DNA of 64,000 nucleotides from Tenacibaculum sp. 190524A02b (GTDB lineage Bacteria > Bacteroidota > Bacteroidia > Flavobacteriales > Flavobacteriaceae). This document shows, piece after piece, positions 55,801 through 64,000 of this stretch. The stretch is taken from positions 2,564,501-2,628,500 of the forward strand of contig NZ_OZ038525.1 in NCBI RefSeq assembly GCF_964036645.1. Direction: 5' to 3'. Numbering within the stretch: position 1 is the stretch's first letter; every line of letters starts with the position of its first letter. The translations under genes and the position numbers were made by a program. A model generated the notes under the pieces. The model made no database searches and was not told where the DNA came from. It saw only the letters and a program-made list of their open reading frames with translations.

Positions 55801-56046
55801 TTCTTTTTCAAAAATTGGTTTCCATTTAATGCCTGCCGAAGTAGATTTCCATACACCTCCTGATGCTGTTCCTACATACATAACATCAGTATTTGATTCT
55901 ACAACATCTATAGCTGTTACTCTTCCACTCATTCCTCCAGGCCCAATATTTCTTGGTTTCATATTTTTAACCAAGTCCATAGTGAACTCTTGCGCATTTA
56001 GAAAAAAGTTAGAGAAAATTAATAGTAGTATTAATAGTTTTTTCAT
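52882..56046 (-). CDS. Secreted BNR/VPS10-like beta-propeller protein
   Basis: 1054 residues, signal peptide to about residue 18. Starts NIGPGGMSGRVTAID, the opening typical of a large flavobacterial family of BNR/sortilin-like (glycosyl-hydrolase-annotated) proteins. Several Asp-box (SxDxGxTW) repeats: KSLDAGRTWK, KTTDGGKTWK, THDGGENWKK, KSEDGGFTWK, KSTDKGLTWE, TRDGGQNWKN. A C-terminal part (~750-1054) is helical and basic. Binding or scaffold role more likely than hydrolysis; no catalytic motif seen. No T9SS tail recognised. Confidence 0.82.
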   Translation of the reverse strand: MKKLLILLLIFSNFFLNAQEFTMDLVKNMKPRNIGPGGMSGRVTAIDVVESNTDVMYVGTASGGVWKSTSAGIKWKPIFEKEVTASIGALAIQQSNPSVIWVGTGEGNPRNSLNGGYGIYKSLDAGRTWKSMGLQKTRHIHRIVIDPSNPDIVYAAAIGSPWGEHKERGVYKTTDGGKTWKQILFTNIKSGAADLVMDPSNPNKLIATMWEHKREPWFFNSGGTGSGLFITHDGGENWKKITHKEGLPEGKLGRIGIAIARSNPEIIYALVEANKNALYKSEDGGFTWKNINSGSGIGNRPFYYSEIYVDPQNENRLYTIFTYVNVSEDGGKSFKRLMPAYRVSNGVHPDHHAWWIHPKDGSFMIDGNDGGLNITFDRGKSWRFIGNLPVAQFYHINVDNEYPYNVYGGMQDNGSWRGPAYVWKAQGIRNAYWQEISFGDGFDVVPDKDDARYGWTMSQQGYVSRYDYVTGNNYTVRPTHPDPKVKLRFNWNSAINIDPFNNSTIYFGSQFVHKSTDKGLTWEVISPDLTTNDKNKQKQSESGGLTMDATGAENHCTILVVEPSPLEKGMLWVATDDGQVQITRDGGQNWKNISANLKGLPANSWITQIKASNKHKGEALLVANDYRRFNYKPYAYRTKDYGTTWERIVDENDVESYTLCIVEDPENKNLLFLGTDDGLYVSINAGKKWTKWTNGFPTVPVKDLVIHPREHDLVIGTFGRAAWILDDIRPLRAMARNAQILTNAVNLFEPPIGYQASYQQPLGSRFGADALYNGENRKKGAILSYSINKPKKSTIKKDTTSVKYDSIKFEFFDKNRLIRTIKRKAPKENGIHRLVWNMTEKGIVKPSRNIRKPKAEPSGVKVKPGIYKVKLTYGNQSSEQNIKIVFDPRLKLSDNAINQKYESAKKLESYQEIMVNVLRQLQESKKIASNYKSKLAKSDKKKYKESIEASKAIIKQIDTLVATFLGKVDKRQGITRNPEVTINQRLNTARWYVNSRFGNQTATEERLIQQFTEVFEKAINKTNTFFTNDWNRYKDKVEKITISPFKETKRFSIN

Positions 56047-56158
56047 GGAGTTTGTGTTTCATTAGTAAGTTTGAGTAGTAAAGGTATCAATTAAACTCCA
56101 AAAAAATGTTAAGTTTATGTTTTTCAAAATAAACAACTAACAAACCCTTGTATACTAT

Positions 56159-56191
56159 AAAACTCCCTATTTTTAATCAATAAGGAGTTTT
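56159..56191 (-). terminator. Terminator after the Arc-like gene
   Basis: AAAACTCC / GGAGTTTT (8 bp), extended by TATT/AATA pairing, around an AT loop. Lies 25 bases past the Arc-like stop. Confidence 0.75.
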
Positions 56192-56215
56192 ATATCATCT
56201 AATAAAAGTATACTT

Positions 56216-56380
56216 TTATTCTTCTTTCTTTTTAGGTTCTCTTTTAGCTTGCTTTAATACTTGCATTAACATCCATTCTATTTGTCCGTTTGTTGAACGG
56301 AACTCATCGGATGCCCATTTTTCAATTTCTTTGAGCATATCTTCATTTAAGCGTAATGCAAATGCTTTCTTTTTTGCCAT
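56216..56380 (-). CDS. Arc-type ribbon-helix-helix DNA-binding protein
   Basis: 54 residues, below many size cut-offs. Reads MAKKKAFALRLNEDMLKEIE, then KWASDEFRSTNGQIEWMLMQ and a basic tail ending KEPKKKEE-like. The strand KAFALRL, the helix and the NGQIEWML helix are the Arc/MetJ RHH layout; dimer strands would enter the major groove. Start ATG (56378-56380) and stop TAA (56216-56218) are clean. Adjacent to the SPFH/PH cluster. Confidence 0.8.
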   Translation of the reverse strand: MAKKKAFALRLNEDMLKEIEKWASDEFRSTNGQIEWMLMQVLKQAKREPKKKEE

Positions 56381-56478
56381 GGTTATTTTCTAATGAATGT
56401 AACTATTGTTTTAAATCAATTCTTTTTCTATTACCTCAAAACATGATTTATATTATATATAATCAAATTATAATTTTT

Positions 56479-56973
56479 TCAGTTTATTTTAGATTCATAA
56501 GTTTTTAGAACTCTATTAATAGCTGTTTCTTTTTGTGTTCCTATTAATATTTTTTTTGAATTTTTTAATTGTATTTGCAATCCTAAATCTCCTCTTACAC
56601 TAACAGCTATTCCTTTTTTCCCTTTCCATAAAGTACCTACTCTTAATCCCCAACCTCCATATTCAGATATTGCATCATACTTTCTAACGTATACTTCTTG
56701 TACTTGAGACCATTGTATGGTTTTAGTTTTTATATGAAACGGAAAAAACTGATAGTGAATACCTTTTTCATCTATTTTAGTTCTAAGTTTAATAGCCCAA
56801 AAGATACCCAAACAAAACATTAACGTTAAAATAAAAGTAAGGACTCCAGTTACAGTCATTTCTCCGTTAAAATATTTTTTAACAACAAGAATCATTGGTA
56901 CAATAGCTCCCAATATTAAAAATATTATGAACCATGATTGTGTAAACTTTTGTTCCTCTTTAAAAACTTTCAT
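56479..56973 (-). CDS. Membrane protein with PH-like domain
   Basis: 164 residues. Two N-terminal membrane helices (about 13-33, 43-61) then a bPH-like beta domain (KIDEKGIHYQFFPFHIKTK, IQWSQVQEVYVRKYD). Starts eight bases after the DUF4177 stop. Part of a tight minus-strand cluster with SPFH, suggesting a membrane-organising role; not more precisely known. Confidence 0.65.
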   Translation of the reverse strand: MKVFKEEQKFTQSWFIIFLILGAIVPMILVVKKYFNGEMTVTGVLTFILTLMFCLGIFWAIKLRTKIDEKGIHYQFFPFHIKTKTIQWSQVQEVYVRKYDAISEYGGWGLRVGTLWKGKKGIAVSVRGDLGLQIQLKNSKKILIGTQKETAINRVLKTYESKIN

Positions 56974-56981
56974 TTTATTTC

Positions 56982-57140
56982 TTATCTGTTTTTATCTCTT
57001 TCAAACACAATTCTAGCTGAATGTTCAGCTATGCTAATTACCCTCCAACCTTGTTTTGCATAACTGTTTAAAGTATCTTCTAATTTCTGGTTATTTCCAG
57101 TAAGTCCCATTTTCCAATTTACTACCTTATATTCTTTCAT
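56982..57140 (-). CDS. DUF4177-like small protein
   Basis: 52 residues, below the usual size cut-off. Sequence begins MKEYKVVNWKMG and has the DUF4177 core LNSYAKQGWRVISI followed by IVFERDK. Start ATG at 57138-57140, stop TAA at 56982-56984; it starts three bases after the preceding stop (57144). Clearly a real gene in the cluster by spacing and composition. Confidence 0.78.
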   Translation of the reverse strand: MKEYKVVNWKMGLTGNNQKLEDTLNSYAKQGWRVISIAEHSARIVFERDKNR

Positions 57141-57143
57141 AAT

Positions 57144-57611
57144 TTATATGTATTTTATTTCAATTCGAGAATTCTTATTATTTATAAACTCTAAAAATGG
57201 TTTAACTTGGTTTTCAAGAACTCTAAAGGATAATACCTTCACTCTATTTTTATTATCATATATTTTCAAATGATTTATATTAGGTTCTAGAAAAATTTCT
57301 TCAACTTCTATTTTTTTTATTTCAAGAATATCTATTTTACTTTTAAAATTAGTTTTAAATAATTTATAAAAACAAGCAAAAACTAAAGCTGCAAAAACAA
57401 CAACTACTAAAACTAACTTTACATAACCAAACACACTAGCCGTATAGCCTTTATCTATATAATCAATTATAATACTCCAACTAAACAATAGATATAATGA
57501 TATGTTTATTATAAATTGTTGAACATTAAAACCTGTTTTAACGTCTATTTTAAGATCGGTATTTGAAACACTAACTTCTCCATTAGTTAATATAAAAGTA
57601 CTTTTTTTCAT
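57144..57611 (-). CDS. Small membrane protein of the SPFH cluster
   Basis: 155 residues. Two membrane helices (about 36-52 and 66-86), flanking beta-rich segments (TFILTNGEVSVSN; KVLSFRVLENQVKPFLEFI). Not recognised. Five bases separate it from the SPFH stop. Confidence 0.6.
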   Translation of the reverse strand: MKKSTFILTNGEVSVSNTDLKIDVKTGFNVQQFIINISLYLLFSWSIIIDYIDKGYTASVFGYVKLVLVVVVFAALVFACFYKLFKTNFKSKIDILEIKKIEVEEIFLEPNINHLKIYDNKNRVKVLSFRVLENQVKPFLEFINNKNSRIEIKYI

Positions 57612-57616
57612 AAGTA

Positions 57617-58477
57617 TTAATGATTTAAAGTTCCCGTATTTAATACTGGTGACGCTTCTTTATCTCCACATAAAATCACCATTAAATTACTAACCATTGC
57701 AGCTTTTCTCTCTTCATCTAATTCTACAATTTCTTTTTTATTCAATTCTTCCAAAGCCATTTCTACCATACTTACTGCACCTTCAACTATTTTATGTCTT
57801 GCAGCTACAATTGCTGTTGCTTGTTGACGTTTTAACATAGCACTTGCTATTTCCTGAGCATACGCTAAGTATCCTATCCTAGCTTCTAATACTTCTATTC
57901 CTGCGATTGCTAAACGTTCTTCCAACTCTTTTTCTAAAGCATCGCTTACTTCATTAACACTAGATCTTAAAGTAATATCTTCTTCATGTCCTTCATCAGC
58001 AAAATTATCATAAGGGTACATGCTTGCTAACTTTCTAACGGCTGCATCAGTTTGTACTCTAACAAAATTCTCATAATTATCTACATCAAAAGCTGCCTTG
58101 TAAGTTTCTGTAACTCTCCAAACTAAAATAGTACTTATCATTACTGGATTTCCTAATTTATCGTTCACTTTTAATCGTTCACTATCAAAGTTACTTGCTC
58201 TTAATGATATTGTTTTTTTCTTATACAACGGGTTTGCCCAATACAATCCATTTTGCTTAATAGTTCCTACGTATTTTCCAAATAGTAATATAACTTTTGA
58301 TGAATTTGGATTTACGAGTATAAACCCAAATGACAATATTAAACCAATTACAGTCGCTAAAATATAAATTGGGCTTTCAGTTTTAATAGCCATAACAATT
58401 CCTCCTATAAAAAGAACTAGTACAATGAAGAATAATAAATATCCATTTGCTGGTTTGATAATCTTTTCTGACTTCAT
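57617..58477 (-). CDS. SPFH/band-7 domain membrane protein
   Basis: 286 residues. Two N-terminal membrane helices (about 10-55), then the SPFH core: NPNSSKVILLFGKYVGT, GLYWANPLYKKKTISLR, PVMISTILVWRV and the long helix with AAVRKLASMYPYDNFAD and EVLEARIGYLAYAQEIASAMLKRQQA. Stomatin/flotillin-like proteins order membrane microdomains. First gene of a five-gene minus-strand run ending in the Arc-like gene. Confidence 0.85.
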   Translation of the reverse strand: MKSEKIIKPANGYLLFFIVLVLFIGGIVMAIKTESPIYILATVIGLILSFGFILVNPNSSKVILLFGKYVGTIKQNGLYWANPLYKKKTISLRASNFDSERLKVNDKLGNPVMISTILVWRVTETYKAAFDVDNYENFVRVQTDAAVRKLASMYPYDNFADEGHEEDITLRSSVNEVSDALEKELEERLAIAGIEVLEARIGYLAYAQEIASAMLKRQQATAIVAARHKIVEGAVSMVEMALEELNKKEIVELDEERKAAMVSNLMVILCGDKEASPVLNTGTLNH

Positions 58478-58590
58478 ATTAATATAATTTTATTTGATAT
58501 TATTTTGATATCATAAAGATATGTAATATTTTTAAATATATCAAAATTTTTATGCATACTATTTTTTAACTTTGTCAAAAAATATTCAAA

Positions 58591-59373
58591 ATGACCCTAC
58601 GAAATTTACTGTTAACTATCGGCTTTTTAACATGCTTAAATGTATTCTCTAATGATATTGTTTGGGGACCAACTGGACATAGAGCCACTGGAAAAATTGC
58701 TGAAAAACACTTAACTAAAAAGGCTAAAAGAAAAATAGACCAATTGTTACAAGGTGAAAGTTTAGCTTTTGTTTCTACTTATGCAGATGAGATAAAATCA
58801 GATAAAAACTATAGAAAGTTTTATTCTTGGCATTATGTGAATATGCCTTTAGATGGCAAATACGAAACCAGTAAGAAAAACCCGAAAGGAGATTTAGTTA
58901 CTGGAATTAATCATTGTATTGCTATTTTGAAAGATAAAAATAGTTCTATTGAGGAAAAACGTTTTTATTTAAAAATGCTAGTACACTTTATGGGAGATCT
59001 ACACCAACCTATGCATATTGGTCAAAAAGAAGATAAAGGAGGAAATACGATACAAGTTCAATGGCATGGCAAAGGTTCAAATTTACATAGAGTTTGGGAT
59101 GAAGATATTCTTAACAAATGGGATATGAGTTACCTTGAATTAGCTAATAATGCCAAACGTTTATCTAAAGAACAAATAAAAATAATACAAAAAGGAAATG
59201 TGATTGATTGGATGTATGACACTCATAAACTAACTAAAGAAGTATATGCTTCTGCTGAAATAGGTGAAAACTTACGTTACCCTTACTCTTATATTTACTT
59301 CCCTATAGTTAGAAAACAACTACAAAAAGGTGGTTTACGTTTAGCTAAACTTTTAAATGATATTTTTTGTTAA
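58591..59373 (+). CDS. Secreted S1/P1 nuclease
   Basis: 260 residues. Signal peptide to about residue 21, after which the mature start VWGPTGHRATG supplies the Trp and first His of the trinuclear zinc site. Further ligands: Asp in STYADEI, His in SWHYVNM, His/Asp/His in VHFMGDLHQPMH, His/Asp in LHRVWDEDI. All ligands present. Degrades single-stranded DNA or RNA, probably extracellularly for phosphate or nucleoside scavenging, which ties in with deoD/deoC. Confidence 0.93.
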   Translation: MTLRNLLLTIGFLTCLNVFSNDIVWGPTGHRATGKIAEKHLTKKAKRKIDQLLQGESLAFVSTYADEIKSDKNYRKFYSWHYVNMPLDGKYETSKKNPKGDLVTGINHCIAILKDKNSSIEEKRFYLKMLVHFMGDLHQPMHIGQKEDKGGNTIQVQWHGKGSNLHRVWDEDILNKWDMSYLELANNAKRLSKEQIKIIQKGNVIDWMYDTHKLTKEVYASAEIGENLRYPYSYIYFPIVRKQLQKGGLRLAKLLNDIFC

Positions 59374-59387
59374 TACAATTTACAAAT

Positions 59388-59424
59388 AAAAAAAATGGAA
59401 ACTTTAATACGTTTCCATTTTTTT
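59388..59424. terminator. Bidirectional terminator between nuclease and DUF3467
   Basis: AAAAAAATGGAAAC / GTTTCCATTTTTTT, 14-bp stem, 8-base loop, A- and T-runs on both sides. Confidence 0.92.
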
Positions 59425-59428
59425 ATGA

Positions 59429-59746
59429 TTAGGCTTCTCCAGTTGTTCCTCCAAAATTCATTGGTATTGGTGGTTGCTCATAATCTTTAATTTCACCATG
59501 AGCTTGCTCAAACTTTCTAATATTATCTGCTAAAGCTTTTGTTAATCTTTTAGCATGTTGAGGCGTTAAAATAATTCTTGATTTTACTTTAGCTTTTGGC
59601 ACTCCTGGCATAATATTAATAAAATCTACTATAAACTCAGATACAGAATGATTAATAATAGCTAAATTACTATAAGTTCCTTCAGCTACTTCTTGATCTA
59701 ATTCTATATTTAATTGAGGTTCGTTATTGTTATTATTATCTTCCAT
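59429..59746 (-). CDS. DUF3467 protein downstream of rpoC
   Basis: 105 residues. Matches DUF3467: EGTYSNLAIINHSVSEFIVD, the FINIMPG turn and ILTPQHAKRLTKALADNI. Function unknown; the family commonly follows rpoC in Bacteroidota. A hairpin lies between it and the rpoC stop, so its expression may need readthrough. Confidence 0.9.
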   Translation of the reverse strand: MEDNNNNNEPQLNIELDQEVAEGTYSNLAIINHSVSEFIVDFINIMPGVPKAKVKSRIILTPQHAKRLTKALADNIRKFEQAHGEIKDYEQPPIPMNFGGTTGEA

Positions 59747-59763
59747 AATTTTAATTATTAGTT

Positions 59764-59794
59764 AAAAAAAGACCTCTAAAACTAGAGGCCTTTT
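59764..59794 (-). terminator. Hairpin between rpoC and DUF3467
   Basis: CCTCTA AAAC TAGAGG with extended GA/TC flanks and a T-run on the minus strand. It may act as an attenuating terminator. Confidence 0.7.
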
Positions 59795-59813
59795 ATATTA
59801 TTAGTCGTAATTT

Positions 59814-62800
59814 TTATAAACTACTTTCTATTTCATCTTTAGGTCCTACAATTTGTTTCTCATAGAATCTCATTCCTGTTCCTGCTGGAATTCTCTTACC
59901 AACAATTACATTTTCTTTTAATCCTTCTAAAGTATCAATCTTACCATTTACGGCAGCTTCATTTAATACCTTAGTAGTTTCCTGGAACGATGCTGCAGAA
60001 ATAAATGACTTAGTCTGTAAAGATGCTCTAGTAATTCCTTGCAACACTTGCTCAGCTGTTGCTGGTTCTGCATCACGCGCAATTACTAACTCCTTATCTG
60101 CTCTTCTTAAAATAGAATTTTCATCTCTTAATTGACGAGCAGAAATCATTTGTCCTTCTTTTAAGTTATCAGAATCTCCTGAATTTTCAACTATTTTCAT
60201 TCCAAAAATATCATCGTTTTGTTTGATGAAATCGTTTTTATGAACTAATTGATTCTCTAAGAATAATGTATCACCTGAGTCTATAATTCTAACTTTACGC
60301 ATCATTTGACGTACTACTACCTCAAAATGCTTATCGTTAATTTTTACCCCTTGTAAACGATATACTTCTTGAATTTCATTTACTAAGTATTCTTGAACAG
60401 CTGAAGGTCCTTTAATATTTAAAATATCTACTGGAGTAATTGCTCCATCAGATAAAGGCATACCTGCTTTAATAAAGTCATTTTCTTGAACTAAGATTTG
60501 ATTCGATAACTTAATTAAGTATTTCTTAATCTCACCTGTTTTAGACTCAATAATAATTTCACGGTTACCTCTCTTTATTTTACCAAATGAAACAACTCCA
60601 TCTATTTGAGCTACAACCGCTGGGTTAGAAGGATTACGTGCTTCAAATAATTCCGTTACACGTGGTAAACCTCCTGTAATATCCCCTGCTTTACCAGACT
60701 TACGAGGAATCTTTACTAGCGTATGACCAGACTCAACTTTATCTCCATCACTCACCATTAAATGTGCACCTACTGGTAAACTATATGAACGCAAAGCATT
60801 ACCATCAGCATCTTCAATAATTAATGAGGCAATAATCTTTTTATTCTTAGAATCTGTAATTACTTTTTCTTGGAAACCTGTTTGTTCATCAATTTCTACA
60901 GAGTAGTTAATTCCTTGCTCTAAGTTATCAAACTTAACTTTTCCTCCAAATTCAGAAACAATAACTCCATTAAATGGATCCCACTGACAAACTACATCTC
61001 CTTTTTTAATTTCAGAACGTTCTTTATCAAAAATAATTGATCCATAAGGGATGTTATTTGTACTTAAAGTAATACCAGTTTTCTTATCAGTAATCTTTAA
61101 TTCAGCTGTACGAGAAATTACAATATCAACTTCTTCACCTGAATTATCTTTACCTTTAACGGTTCTTAAATCATCAAAAGTAACATTACCTTCAAACTTA
61201 GTTATTAATTTATTTTCCTCAGAGATGTTCCCTGCAACCCCTCCAACGTGGAATGTACGTAATGTTAACTGTGTACCTGGCTCTCCAATTGATTGTGCTG
61301 CAATTACTCCTACTGCTTCACCAATTTGAACTTTTTTACCAGTAGATAAACTTTGTCCGTAACACTTAGCACAAATACCTCTATTAGATTCACATGTTAA
61401 TGGAGAACGAACTTCTACTCTATCTAAACCAGCTTCTTCAATAACATCCGCTAATTTAGGTGTTATTAACCCACCTGCTGCTACAAGAATATCGTCAGTA
61501 CCTGGAGCATATACATCGTATAAAGCAGTACGTCCAGCAATTCTTTCACTAATAGGTTCTACTATTTCATCATTTTTCTTTAATGGAGTAATTTCTAAAC
61601 CTCTTAATGTTCCACAGTCATCTTCATTTACAATTACATCCTGAGAAACATCAACTAAACGACGTGTTAAGTATCCAGCATCAGCCGTTTTTAATGCCGT
61701 ATCCGCTAATCCTTTACGTGCACCGTGTGTTGAGATAAAGTATTCTAAAATTGATAACCCTTCCTTAAAGTTAGAAAGAATTGGGTTTTCAATAATTTCT
61801 CCACCTCCAGCTGTAGATTTCTTTGGTTTTGCCATCAGACCACGCATACCAGTTAACTGACGAATCTGTTCTTTAGATCCACGTGCTCCAGAATCTAACA
61901 TCATAAATACTGAATTAAATCCTTGCTGGTCTTCACGTAAACGTTTCATAGATAGTTCAGTTAATTGATTGTTGGTTCTACCCCAAATATCAATTACCTG
62001 ATTATAACGTTCTTTTTGCGTTAACATACCCATGTTATAGTTCATGATAATTCCATCAACCTCTTTATTAGCTTCAGCAATCATATCATGTTTTTCAGCA
62101 GGAATAATAATATCTCCTAATGAGAATGATAAACCTCCTTGGAATGCAAACTTATATCCCATATCCTTGATAGAATCTAAGAACTTACCTACCGCAGGTA
62201 TGTCAGTTACTTTAAGAATTCCACCAATAATACCTCTTAACGATTTTTTAGTTAATACCTCATTAATGTAACCAGCTTGTTCAGGTACTACTTCATTAAA
62301 TAATACTCTACCAACAGTAGTTTCAATAACTTTAGTTACTAACTCTTTATTTTCGTTTAAATCTTTAGTTCTTACTTTAATTCCAGCATTTAAGTCTACT
62401 CTTTCTTCATTATAAGCTATCGTAACCTCTTCTGGTGAATAGAACGTTAATCCTTCTCCTTTAATAGGCACTTCAGGCGTAGACTTACGCTCCTTAGTCA
62501 TATAGTATAAACCTAATACCATATCCTGAGATGGTACTGTAATTGGCGCACCATTTGCAGGGTTTAAGATATTGTGAGAAGCTAACATTAATAATTGAGC
62601 TTCTAAAATTGCCTCTGGACCTAAAGGTAAGTGAACCGCCATTTGATCCCCATCAAAATCGGCGTTAAATGCCGTACATACTAATGGGTGTAAACGAATT
62701 GCTTTTCCTTCAATTAATTTAGGCTGGAAAGCTTGGATACCTAAACGGTGTAACGTAGGAGCACGGTTTAATAAAACTGGATGTCCTTTAATTACGTTTT

Positions 62801-64000
62801 CTAAAATATCCCAAACAACAGGCTCTTTTCTATCTATAATTTTCTTTGCAGATTTTACTGTTTTAACAATTCCTCTTTCTATTAACTTACGAATAACAAA
62901 AGGCTTGTATAATTCAGCTGCCATATCTTTTGGCAATCCACATTCGTATAATTTTAACTCAGGTCCTACAACAATTACAGAACGAGCAGAATAATCAACA
63001 CGCTTACCTAGTAAGTTTTGACGGAAGCGTCCTTGCTTACCTTTTAAACTATCAGATAATGATTTTAATGGTCTATTAGATTCCGTTTTTACTGCAGATG
63101 CCTTACGTGTATTATCAAATAATGAATCTACCGACTCTTGTAACATACGCTTTTCATTACGTAAAATTACTTCAGGGGCCTTTATTTCCATTAATCGCTT
63201 TAAACGATTGTTACGGATAATTACACGACGATAAAGATCATTTAAATCTGAAGTAGCAAAACGACCTCCATCTAATGGTACTAATGGACGTAATTCTGGT
63301 GGAATTACCGGTACCACTTTCATTATCATCCACTCTGGTTTATTCTCTCTATTTTTTTGAGATTCTCTGAATGCTTCAACAACATTTAAGCGCTTTAATG
63401 CTTCATTCTTACGTTGTTTAGAAGTTTCAGTGTTGGCCTTGTGACGTAGTTCATATGACAAAGAGTCTAAATCAATTCTTTCTAATAAATCAATTAAACA
63501 CTCAGCTCCCATTTTAGCAATAAACTTATTAGGGTCTGTATCCTCTAAGTATTGATTGTCTTGTGGAAGTTCATCTGCTATATCCAAGTATTCTTCCTCA
63601 GTTAAAAAGTCCATTTTTTGCAATGGTTCTCCTTCTGAGTTTTTAGCAATACCTGGTTGAATTACTACATAACGCTCATAGTAAATTATCATATCTAACT
63701 TCTTAGATGGTAACCCTAAAAGGTATCCCATTTTGTTAGGTAATGATCTAAAGTACCAAATATGAGCAACTGGTACTACTAAGTTAATATGACCTACTCT
63801 ATCTCTACGTACTTTTTTCTCAGTAACTTCAACACCACATCGGTCACAAACGATTCCTTTATATCGGATTCTTTTATATTTACCACACGCACACTCGTAA
63901 TCTTTTACAGGTCCAAAGATACGCTCACAGAATAATCCGTCACGCTCTGGTTTATGTGTACGATAGTTAATAGTTTCTGGCTTTAACACCTCTCCTTTAG
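59814..64000 (-). CDS. rpoC: DNA-directed RNA polymerase beta' subunit, 5' end outside the window
   Basis: At least 1395 codons; the reading frame is open to the right edge, so about 30-40 N-terminal residues are missing and no start should be placed here. Visible: Zn ribbon [19 protein letters not shown], the catalytic NADFDGD, the trigger-loop region with the typical [18 protein letters not shown], and the second Zn site [14 protein letters not shown]-terminus and stop are normal. Core transcription enzyme. Confidence 0.97.
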   Translation of the reverse strand, partial: KGEVLKPETINYRTHKPERDGLFCERIFGPVKDYECACGKYKRIRYKGIVCDRCGVEVTEKKVRRDRVGHINLVVPVAHIWYFRSLPNKMGYLLGLPSKKLDMIIYYERYVVIQPGIAKNSEGEPLQKMDFLTEEEYLDIADELPQDNQYLEDTDPNKFIAKMGAECLIDLLERIDLDSLSYELRHKANTETSKQRKNEALKRLNVVEAFRESQKNRENKPEWMIMKVVPVIPPELRPLVPLDGGRFATSDLNDLYRRVIIRNNRLKRLMEIKAPEVILRNEKRMLQESVDSLFDNTRKASAVKTESNRPLKSLSDSLKGKQGRFRQNLLGKRVDYSARSVIVVGPELKLYECGLPKDMAAELYKPFVIRKLIERGIVKTVKSAKKIIDRKEPVVWDILENVIKGHPVLLNRAPTLHRLGIQAFQPKLIEGKAIRLHPLVCTAFNADFDGDQMAVHLPLGPEAILEAQLLMLASHNILNPANGAPITVPSQDMVLGLYYMTKERKSTPEVPIKGEGLTFYSPEEVTIAYNEERVDLNAGIKVRTKDLNENKELVTKVIETTVGRVLFNEVVPEQAGYINEVLTKKSLRGIIGGILKVTDIPAVGKFLDSIKDMGYKFAFQGGLSFSLGDIIIPAEKHDMIAEANKEVDGIIMNYNMGMLTQKERYNQVIDIWGRTNNQLTELSMKRLREDQQGFNSVFMMLDSGARGSKEQIRQLTGMRGLMAKPKKSTAGGGEIIENPILSNFKEGLSILEYFISTHGARKGLADTALKTADAGYLTRRLVDVSQDVIVNEDDCGTLRGLEITPLKKNDEIVEPISERIAGRTALYDVYAPGTDDILVAAGGLITPKLADVIEEAGLDRVEVRSPLTCESNRGICAKCYGQSLSTGKKVQIGEAVGVIAAQSIGEPGTQLTLRTFHVGGVAGNISEENKLITKFEGNVTFDDLRTVKGKDNSGEEVDIVISRTAELKITDKKTGITLSTNNIPYGSIIFDKERSEIKKGDVVCQWDPFNGVIVSEFGGKVKFDNLEQGINYSVEIDEQTGFQEKVITDSKNKKIIASLIIEDADGNALRSYSLPVGAHLMVSDGDKVESGHTLVKIPRKSGKAGDITGGLPRVTELFEARNPSNPAVVAQIDGVVSFGKIKRGNREIIIESKTGEIKKYLIKLSNQILVQENDFIKAGMPLSDGAITPVDILNIKGPSAVQEYLVNEIQEVYRLQGVKINDKHFEVVVRQMMRKVRIIDSGDTLFLENQLVHKNDFIKQNDDIFGMKIVENSGDSDNLKEGQMISARQLRDENSILRRADKELVIARDAEPATAEQVLQGITRASLQTKSFISAASFQETTKVLNEAAVNGKIDTLEGLKENVIVGKRIPAGTGMRFYEKQIVGPKDEIESSL

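Noticed and set aside
1..64000. tRNA or rRNA genes, complete prophage, type VI secretion or Cas genes
   Set aside because: No sequence with such signatures was recognised; RHS proteins here have signal peptides, not T6SS PAAR/VgrG adaptors.

Overview
The window is low-GC DNA from a member of the Bacteroidota, almost certainly a Flavobacteriaceae; a marine Tenacibaculum/Polaribacter-like genus is only a guess. The support is: type IX secretion (T9SS) type A sorting tails, Bacteroidetes-style RHS/YD proteins, a DUF3467 gene directly after rpoC, a TAnnTTTG-type promoter box, a cbb3-oxidase CcoI-type copper ATPase beside an FNR/CRP-type regulator, and many DUF families (DUF4369, DUF2490, DUF3857, DUF819) typical of flavobacteria.

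Layout. 1-4.3 kb (minus): a tight run ccoI, deoC, deoD, hemN (hemN cut by the left edge), divergent from an FNR/CRP regulator at 4.4 kb that is followed by a TPM-domain lipoprotein, an AraC regulator and a HbpS/GlcG-like protein. 7.2-18.7 kb (plus): a three-gene secreted operon made of a YadA-head-like repeat protein and two very large YD/RHS proteins, the last with an unrecognised tip. 18.8-21.5 kb (minus): a small cassette-like array (secreted PPP-type phosphatase, orphan small protein, UPF0158-like protein) that ends in a shared boundary block and a 23-bp tandem repeat with a UUCG hairpin. 21.6-26 kb: polysaccharide deacetylase, DUF4369 lipoprotein, DUF819 transporter-like protein, DUF2490 protein, and a double-glycine-leader Cys-rich peptide. 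26-29.5 kb: an orphan RHS protein that seems to have lost its tip. 29.6-33.4 kb: oxyR divergent from a signal-peptide-bearing catalase and a secreted ankyrin protein. 33.5-37.6 kb: two DUF3857/transglutaminase-like paralogues, one apparently without its catalytic residues.

37.6-44.4 kb (minus) is the second and larger accessory zone. It holds small membrane proteins, orphan proteins, a ParDE toxin-antitoxin pair, a nonsense-interrupted RAYT (REP-associated tyrosine transposase) with its candidate REP palindrome, a complete IS3-family element with a frameshifted orfB, a lipoprotein and a membrane-anchored orphan. The genes are separated by palindromic spacers, and the zone ends in the same ~80-bp boundary block as the first array, again with short repeats beyond it. 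44.4-56 kb (minus): two tandem T9SS-exported LRR proteins that are duplicates including their promoter/terminator region, an S9 prolyl-oligopeptidase lipoprotein and a BNR/VPS10-like beta-propeller protein. 56.2-58.5 kb: an SPFH cluster with two short genes (a DUF4177 protein and an Arc-type ribbon-helix-helix protein). 58.6 kb to the end: a secreted S1/P1 nuclease, DUF3467 and rpoC (5' end outside the window).

The housekeeping parts fit low-oxygen respiration (ccoI, hemN, FNR), deoxynucleoside salvage (deoC, deoD) and peroxide defence (oxyR, katA, ank). The accessory parts are dominated by surface or secreted repeat proteins and by two same-strand arrays of short genes with structured spacers. 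The shared array boundary and the RAYT/REP pair are the most unusual signals. The YD/RHS operon and the peptide next to the orphan RHS gene are the best candidates for an undescribed secreted system.
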